This document shows, piece after piece, positions 1 through 5,467 of a stretch of DNA of 5,467 nucleotides (positions are counted from its first letter, which is position 1; each line of letters starts with the position of its first letter). The stretch covers positions 1 through 5,467 of the forward strand of contig JAEWZE010000147.1 in NCBI GenBank assembly GCA_023395465.1. Direction: 5' to 3'. A program made the translations under genes and the position numbers. The notes beneath the pieces are model-generated. The model saw only the letters and a program-made list of their open reading frames with translations. It searched no databases and had not been told where the DNA came from. This stretch comes from Pseudomonadota bacterium (GTDB taxonomy: Bacteria; Pseudomonadota; Gammaproteobacteria; Xanthomonadales; Xanthomonadaceae).

Positions 1-429
1 ATCGAACGCATCGAGGTGTTCGCCGGGCATGGCGCGATGGTGGTGGCCTCGCCCGGGGACCTGCGTACGCTGGATGAACTGCCGGAATGGGACGCGCTGA
101 CGGGGATCCTGCCGCCCGCGCGGCGCGCGGAACTCCCCGCCAGCGGGCGCGTACGCCGCCTGGGCATGCAGGCGACGCGGCATGTGGGTCCGGGCGCCGA
201 CGGCGGGCGCGTGGTGCTGGAATGGCTGGATGCCGTGGGCCTGCCGGCGCGCTACCACCATGGGGGCTACCGCCTGCGCCTGCGCGCGCTGGAGCGCGTG
301 GACGCCGATGCGTTCACCCCGCTTGCCGGGCTGCGCGCCTACGACCGCGCCGACCTGGGCGACATGCCGCTGGATCCGTTCGCGCGCCACTACCTCGAGC
401 GCTACGGCAGGCACCGGCACGCGCACTGA
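1..429 (+). CDS. C-terminal part of an unrecognised protein (5' end outside window)
   Basis: The frame is open from base 1 to a TGA at 427-429, giving 142 residues. It reads into the window without a stop (first residues IERIEVFAGHG), so the gene most likely begins upstream. A GTG at 16 and an ATG at 37 are possible internal starts, but neither has a convincing ribosome binding site. The codons have the normal GC-rich third-position bias of the neighbours, which supports real coding. The protein is soluble-looking, with no membrane segment. It has alternating hydrophobic stretches suggestive of beta strands (VVLEWLDAVGLPARYHHGGYR) and an acidic-to-basic tail that includes LGDMPLDPFARHYLERYG and ends HRHAH. 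I do not recognise the family and assign no function. The gene converges on the response-regulator gene with a 31-base gap, so it is probably not part of the acetate unit. Confidence 0.72.
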   Translation: MERIEVFAGHGAMVVASPGDLRTLDELPEWDALTGILPPARRAELPASGRVRRLGMQATRHVGPGADGGRVVLEWLDAVGLPARYHHGGYRLRLRALERVDADAFTPLAGLRAYDRADLGDMPLDPFARHYLERYGRHRHAH

Positions 430-430
430 G

Positions 431-446
431 GCCTGCCGGGCCAGGC
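431..446. other. Small inverted repeat in the convergent gap, weak terminator candidate
   Basis: GCCTG (431-435) and CAGGC (442-446) form a 5-bp stem around a 6-base loop between the stop codons of the two convergent genes (429 and 461). The position suits a bidirectional terminator. No T-tract follows on either strand, so it does not meet the usual intrinsic-terminator pattern. Termination here could be Rho-dependent, or the repeat could be chance in GC-rich DNA. Confidence 0.2.
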
Positions 447-460
447 GACAGGTCGCGGCC

Positions 461-1129
461 CTACTCGCCCTCGTCGTCCAGTGGCACCACCTGCTCCGGA
501 TCGACCGACAGGCGACCGGCCATCAGCACGGCCTGGGTCCGGTTGGACGCGCCGAGCTTGCGCAGGATCGCGCTCATGTGCGCCTTGATCGTGGCTTCCG
601 ACACGCCCAGTTCGTAGCCGATCTGCTTGTTGAGCTTGCCCGAGCCGAGCATCTGCAGCACGCGGAACTGCTGCGGCGTGAGCTCGCGGATGCGCGCGGC
701 CACATCGTGTTCGTCGGGCGCCGTTGCCGGCGCCGAGCCGGCGAGGTCGGGCACGACGCGGTCGCCGTCGAGCACCCGGCGCAGCGCGGCGCCCAGCGCA
801 TCGGCGTTGGACGACTTGGGGATGAAGCCCATCGCGCCGTGGTCGAGCGCGCGCCGGATCACCGCGGGCTCCTCGCGCGCGGAGACCATCACCACCGGCA
901 GCTGCGGATGCAGGCCGCGCAGGTGCACCAGCGCGCTGAAGCCCTGCGCGCCCGGCATGTTCAGGTCGAGCAGCAGCAGGTCGGCGTCGGGATGGGCGTC
1001 GGCCATCGCGTACAGGCCGTCCGCATTGTCGGCTTCGTGCAGTTCGGCGCCGGGGACGTTGCGCCCCACCACGCCGCGCAGGGCCTCGCGGAACAGGGGG
1101 TGGTCGTCGGCAACCAGGATCGTCGTCAT
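461..1129 (-). CDS. crbR: NarL/LuxR-family response regulator, CrbR/ErdR-like (regulator of acetate metabolism)
   Basis: A 222-residue two-domain response regulator, full length for the NarL/FixJ class. Receiver domain, residues about 1-122: acidic pair D8-D9, phospho-acceptor D55 in LLLLDLNMPG, switch residue S83 in MVSA, and K105 in FIPKSS. An Ala/Pro-rich linker (about 128-145) leads to a LuxR-type helix-turn-helix at about 149-206 (ELTPQQFRVLQML, then NKQIGYELGVSEATIKAH). It should be a cytoplasmic DNA-binding regulator activated by phosphorylation. From memory, the segments ADDHPLFREA, LDLNMPG, GFIPKSS and IKAHMSAILRKL closely resemble CrbR/ErdR, which with the kinase CrbS/MxtR activates acs in Vibrio and Pseudomonas. 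The position 86 bases behind acs in the same direction supports this. No histidine kinase is in the window. The ATG at 1129 is chosen because the receiver domain begins there. The same frame stays open far upstream against acs, which is a GC-rich artefact. The family call is strong; the CrbR orthology is likely but not proven. Confidence 0.93.
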   Translation of the reverse strand: MTTILVADDHPLFREALRGVVGRNVPGAELHEADNADGLYAMADAHPDADLLLLDLNMPGAQGFSALVHLRGLHPQLPVVMVSAREEPAVIRRALDHGAMGFIPKSSNADALGAALRRVLDGDRVVPDLAGSAPATAPDEHDVAARIRELTPQQFRVLQMLGSGKLNKQIGYELGVSEATIKAHMSAILRKLGASNRTQAVLMAGRLSVDPEQVVPLDDEGE

Positions 1130-1137
1130 GCGGGGGA

Positions 1138-1156
1138 GTTCCGCCTCCTGCGGAAC
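1138..1156 (-). promoter_or_regulatory. RNA hairpin presenting the regulator gene's Shine-Dalgarno sequence in its loop
   Basis: In the minus-strand transcript, GUUCCGC (1156-1150) and GCGGAAC (1144-1138) form a perfect 7-bp stem around the 5-base loop AGGAG (1149-1145). The Shine-Dalgarno core AGGAGG (1149-1144) is therefore the loop plus the first base of the 3' arm. It sits 14 bases from the AUG at 1129, longer than the usual 5-9. A weaker GGAA in the 3' arm is 9 bases from the AUG. A GGA in an apical loop over the ribosome binding site is the geometry used by CsrA/RsmA proteins, although the base two before GGA is C rather than the preferred A. The structure is seen in the sequence; any regulatory role is inferred. 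Confidence 0.45.
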
Positions 1157-1215
1157 GGGTTGTGTGGCGCCGGCACGAGGGCGGGCGCCTGACGTTTTGG
1201 TACCGCGGGCGGCGC

Positions 1216-3159
<1,944 letters not shown>

Positions 3160-3168
3160 GGCGGCTCA

Positions 3169-3174
3169 TCCTCT
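3169..3174 (-). promoter_or_regulatory. Ribosome binding site of acs
   Basis: AGAGGA on the minus strand lies 9 bases before the ATG at 3159. It fixes this ATG as the acs start, giving the family's usual N-terminus (MSDLYPVPDAF). Confidence 0.7.
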
Positions 3175-3190
3175 GGAACGTGGCCGCCCC

Positions 3191-3219
3191 AGTGTGCCGC
3201 ATTGCAGTGCAGCGCGGCT
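3191..3219 (-). promoter_or_regulatory. Possible acs promoter (weak -10 and -35 elements)
   Basis: Reading toward acs, CACACT (3196-3191) is a 3-of-6 match to the -10 consensus. The hexamer 17 bases upstream, AGCCGC (3219-3214), does not resemble a -35 box. A start near 3184 would put the centre of the palindrome at 3220-3233 about 42 bases upstream, where class II activators bind. An alternative -10 is TGCAAT (3206-3201), a 4-of-6 match, which would put the palindrome over the -35 region. A poor -35 fits an activator-dependent promoter. The exact assignment is a guess. Confidence 0.25.
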
Positions 3220-3233
3220 TAGACCTTGGTCTA
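3220..3233. promoter_or_regulatory. Perfect palindrome TAGACC-TT-GGTCTA, candidate operator for the CrbR-like regulator
   Basis: Two perfect 6-bp inverted arms (3220-3225 and 3228-3233) separated by two bases lie in the 101-base region between acs and the divergent DUF294 gene. It is AT-richer than its surroundings and is the only obvious dyad of this quality in the divergent region. The size suits a dimer of a NarL/LuxR-type regulator, and one is encoded just beyond acs. It lies 61 bases upstream of the acs start codon and 27 bases upstream of the DUF294 start, so a bound protein could affect both genes. A CrbR DNA motif has been reported in Pseudomonas fluorescens, but I do not recall its sequence well enough to claim a match. 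Confidence 0.55.
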
Positions 3234-3260
3234 TTCCCCGGCCGCCGCGGGCCACGCACA

Positions 3261-5087
3261 ATGCATGGCATGGACCCCGTGCCCGGCCTGGACCTGAGCC
3301 TGCCGCCGTTCGACCTGCTCGACGAGGCCGGGCGCCGGCGCCTGCACGCGGGCGTCGACATCGGCTTCCATCCCGGCGGCACGACGCTGATCGAGGCCGG
3401 CAAGCCCTCGCCGCACGTCTTCGTCCTCCTCAAGGGCCTGGTCCACGCCTTCCAGGTGGACGACCGCGGGCGCGCGGAGCGCTTCGCCGACTACGGGCCG
3501 GGCGACGTCATCGGGGCCTGGGCGGTGATGGCCGGGCGCGCGCGACTGAGCTACCGCACCGAAGGCGACTGCCTGAGCCACCTCATCCCCGCCGACCTGT
3601 TCCGCCAGCTGCTCGCCGACAATCCGCGCGTGGCCGCCTATTTCAACGAGGGGCTGGCGACGAAGGGCCGCCTGTCGGGCGGTGGCGAGCGCCGCGAAAC
3701 CGCCGAACTGATGGTGATCCGGGTCGGCGAGGCGGACCTGGCGCCTGCCGAGCGCGTGGATGCGGCGACCAGCATCGCCGATGCCAGCGCCTGCCTGCGC
3801 GAGCGGCGCGTGGACTGCCTGCTGGTCTACGACCCCGCGCACGAAGAACCCGGCATCGTCACCCGCACCGACCTGCTGGATGCACTCACCCGCCAGCGCC
3901 TGCCGCTGGAGGCGCCGATCGGCCCGCTGGCCAGCCGCCCGCTCGCCACCATCGGCACCGGCGAAGTGCTGTTCCAGGCGCTGATCGACATGACCGAGCG
4001 CCAGATCGAACGCGTGGTGGTCACCGAGGGCAGCCGCGTCGCGGGCACGCTGGGCATGGCCGAGGTGCTGGCGCACTTCGCCAGCCATTCGCACCTGATC
4101 AGCCTGCGGCTGGCGCGGGCGCGCGACATCGACGCGATCGCCGACGCCGCCTCGGGCATGACCCGGCTGGTGCGCAGCCTCAACCTGCACGGCGCGCGCA
4201 TCCCCTACATGATGGAGCTGGTCAGCGCGCTCAACAGCCTCGTCATGGGCCGCATCTTCGAGCTGATGGTGCCGGCGGAGCTGCGCGAGGGCATCTGCCT
4301 GCTGGTCATGGGCAGCGAGGGCCGCCGCGAGCAGCTGCTCAAGACCGACCAGGACAATGCGCTGGTACTGGCCGACGGACTCGAGTGGCCCGGGCTCGCC
4401 GACGCGATGGACCGATTCAGCGCCGCGCTGGCGAAGGTCGGCTATCCGCCCTGCCCGGGCCGCGTGATGGTCGACAACCCGCACTGGCGGATGCGCGCGG
4501 CGCAGTGGTGCGAACGCATCGGCCAGTGGAAGAGCGTGCATGGCGGCCAGGGCGCCCTGGACCTGTCGATCGCGCTGGACGCGCGCCCGATCGCCGGCAA
4601 CACGGCGCTGTTCGCGCCGGTCAAGGACGCGCTGATGGCGCTGGGGCACGACGAGATCCTGCTGCACCATCTCGCCGCGGCCACGCTTGAGTTCGACACC
4701 CCGCTGACCTTCTTCGGCCGGGTCAGGAGCGGCGGCGCGGGCACCGACATCAAGAAGGGCGGCATCTTCCCGGTGGTGCACGGCCTGCGCTGCCTGGCGC
4801 TGCGCCACGGGATCCGGGCCACCGGCAGCCGCGAACGTTGCGCCGCGCTGGTCGAGTGCGGGGAACTGTCGCCCGGGCTGGGCCGCGACCTGCCGCAGGC
4901 GCTCAACGTGTTCCAGCACATGCGCCTGGATGCCCAGTTCACCGCGCTGGACGAGGGCCGCGCGGCCGGCAACCACATCGATCCCTCGCGGCTGCGGCGA
5001 CTGGACCGCGAGCTGATGCGCGATGCGCTGCACGTGGTGAAGGACTTCCGCGCCCACGTCCGCCAAAGCTTCCACCTGCGCGACTAG
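3261..5087 (+). CDS. DUF294 nucleotidyltransferase-like protein with cyclic-nucleotide-binding-like and CBS domains
   Basis: A 608-residue soluble, multidomain and probably cytoplasmic signalling protein. Order: cNMP-binding-like (CAP_ED) domain, about 18-135; CBS pair, about 153-280, with IVTRTDLLDAL (199-209) ending the first repeat and GTLGMAEVLAHF (262-273) the second; helical linker; DUF294 nucleotidyltransferase-like domain, about 315-450; and DUF294 C-terminal domain, about 460-605. The transferase motif is G351-S352 in VMGSEGRREQ, followed by D363 and D365 in KTDQDNALVL, as in GlnD-type enzymes, so metal binding looks intact. Other family blocks are VMVDNPHWR (402-410), LDLSIALDARPI (433-444) and DIKKGGIFPVVHGLR (496-510). 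The CAP_ED segment GDVIGAWAVMAGRARLSYRT (81-100) lacks the usual FGE...RxA phosphate-binding signature, so cAMP may not be its ligand. The real substrate is unknown. The frame extends to a GTG at 3180, but that N-terminus looks non-coding. ATG 3261 is preferred and ATG 3270 is also possible; neither has a clear Shine-Dalgarno. It is coupled to the exonuclease gene downstream. Confidence 0.92.
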   Translation: MHGMDPVPGLDLSLPPFDLLDEAGRRRLHAGVDIGFHPGGTTLIEAGKPSPHVFVLLKGLVHAFQVDDRGRAERFADYGPGDVIGAWAVMAGRARLSYRTEGDCLSHLIPADLFRQLLADNPRVAAYFNEGLATKGRLSGGGERRETAELMVIRVGEADLAPAERVDAATSIADASACLRERRVDCLLVYDPAHEEPGIVTRTDLLDALTRQRLPLEAPIGPLASRPLATIGTGEVLFQALIDMTERQIERVVVTEGSRVAGTLGMAEVLAHFASHSHLISLRLARARDIDAIADAASGMTRLVRSLNLHGARIPYMMELVSALNSLVMGRIFELMVPAELREGICLLVMGSEGRREQLLKTDQDNALVLADGLEWPGLADAMDRFSAALAKVGYPPCPGRVMVDNPHWRMRAAQWCERIGQWKSVHGGQGALDLSIALDARPIAGNTALFAPVKDALMALGHDEILLHHLAAATLEFDTPLTFFGRVRSGGAGTDIKKGGIFPVVHGLRCLALRHGIRATGSRERCAALVECGELSPGLGRDLPQALNVFQHMRLDAQFTALDEGRAAGNHIDPSRLRRLDRELMRDALHVVKDFRAHVRQSFHLRD

Positions 5088-5088
5088 G

Positions 5089-5467
5089 ATGCGCGCACTG
5101 AGGCGCTGGTGGCGGAGGCGGCAGGTCGGCGACGGCGAATGGGCCGGCCTGCTGCGCCCGGCGCCACCCGGCGAGTGGGTCAGCCTGGATCTGGAAACCA
5201 CCGGCCTGGACCCGAAGCAGGACCACATCCTCAGCCTGGCCGCGGTGCCCGTGCGCGACGGGCGCGTGCTGACCTCCGAGCGCTTCGAACGACGCATCCG
5301 CGCCGACCGCGCCTTCGGCATCGAGTCGATCCGGCACCATCGCATCACGCCCGAAGAAGCGGCCGAAGGGATCGCGGTCACCGCCGCGGTGCGCGAGTTC
5401 CTGCACTGGCTGGGAGGACGGACCCTGCTCGGCTACCACCTGGGTTTCGACCTGGCGATGCTGTCGC
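5089..5467 (+). CDS. DEDDh-family (DnaQ-like) 3'-5' exonuclease, N-terminal part (3' end outside window)
   Basis: ATG at 5089 opens a frame that runs to the window edge (126 residues, incomplete). Exo I motif: VSLDLETTGLDP (31-42), with the metal-binding D34 and E36. Exo II: LLGYHLGFDLAML (113-125), with D121. Between them SIRHHRITPEEAAEG (80-94) matches the usual '.I.HHIT' segment of DnaQ-like proteins. The Exo III histidine and aspartate would lie beyond the window. The N-terminus is unusually basic (MRALRRWWRRRQ). The start lies one base after the TAG of the DUF294 gene (TAGGATG) and no good Shine-Dalgarno is visible, which points to translational coupling and a shared operon. The family includes the DNA polymerase III epsilon proofreading subunit, but stand-alone members paired with DUF294 proteins are common and their substrate is unknown. 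It is unlikely to be the main dnaQ. Confidence 0.9.
   Translation, partial: MRALRRWWRRRQVGDGEWAGLLRPAPPGEWVSLDLETTGLDPKQDHILSLAAVPVRDGRVLTSERFERRIRADRAFGIESIRHHRITPEEAAEGIAVTAAVREFLHWLGGRTLLGYHLGFDLAMLS

Noticed and set aside
1166..1189. Inverted repeat GGCGCC (1166-1171) with GGCGCC (1184-1189) between acs and the regulator gene, considered as an acs terminator
   Set aside because: GGCGCC is self-complementary and common in such DNA (another copy at 1211-1216), the loop is 12 bases, and no T-tract follows on the minus strand.
3180..3260. N-terminal extension of the DUF294 protein from a GTG at 3180
   Set aside because: The 27 extra residues look like intergenic sequence, would cover the palindrome and the acs promoter region, and precede the normal domain start. 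The ATG at 3261 is preferred.
3231..5381. A 716-residue open frame antisense to the DUF294 gene
   Set aside because: Its composition (Gln, His, Ala, Arg, Val) is typical of the antisense of GC-rich genes, it has no recognisable domain, and the plus-strand protein fully explains the region.

Overview
The window is GC-rich (about 70 % by eye). Its codons are strongly biased to G/C at third positions, and spurious open frames cover most of it on both strands. Protein similarity recalled from memory and base composition suggest a gammaproteobacterium of the Xanthomonadaceae/Lysobacteraceae type (Lysobacter, Luteimonas and relatives). That assignment is an inference, because no rRNA or other marker gene is present.

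Layout: (1) 1-429, plus strand, the C-terminal part of an unrecognised protein. (2) 430-460, a short convergent gap with a small hairpin. (3) 461-1129, minus strand, a complete NarL/LuxR-type response regulator resembling CrbR/ErdR, the regulator of acetate metabolism. (4) 1130-1215, an 86-base gap whose end carries a perfect 7-bp hairpin presenting the Shine-Dalgarno sequence of the regulator gene in its loop. (5) 1216-3159, minus strand, a complete acetyl-CoA synthetase (acs). (6) 3160-3260, a 101-base divergent intergenic region with a perfect palindrome TAGACC-TT-GGTCTA, probably the operator/promoter region of acs. (7) 3261-5087, plus strand, a 608-residue protein with a cyclic-nucleotide-binding-like domain, a CBS pair, a DUF294 nucleotidyltransferase-like domain and a DUF294 C-terminal domain. 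(8) 5089-5467, plus strand, the first 126 residues of a DEDDh (DnaQ-like) 3'-5' exonuclease, starting one base after the previous stop codon and cut by the window edge.

The middle of the window reads as an acetate-assimilation ('acetate switch') locus. Acs converts acetate, ATP and CoA to acetyl-CoA. The CrbR-like regulator, encoded in the same direction just behind acs and with no terminator visible between them, is the expected activator of acs, so the pair may form a positive feedback loop. The divergent DUF294 protein and exonuclease are a translationally coupled pair. As I recall, such pairs recur beside acs/actP/crbS genes in Vibrio, Shewanella and Pseudomonas, but their role is unknown. 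They are the least understood part of the window. The cognate sensor kinase (CrbS) and the acetate permease (ActP) are not in the window.
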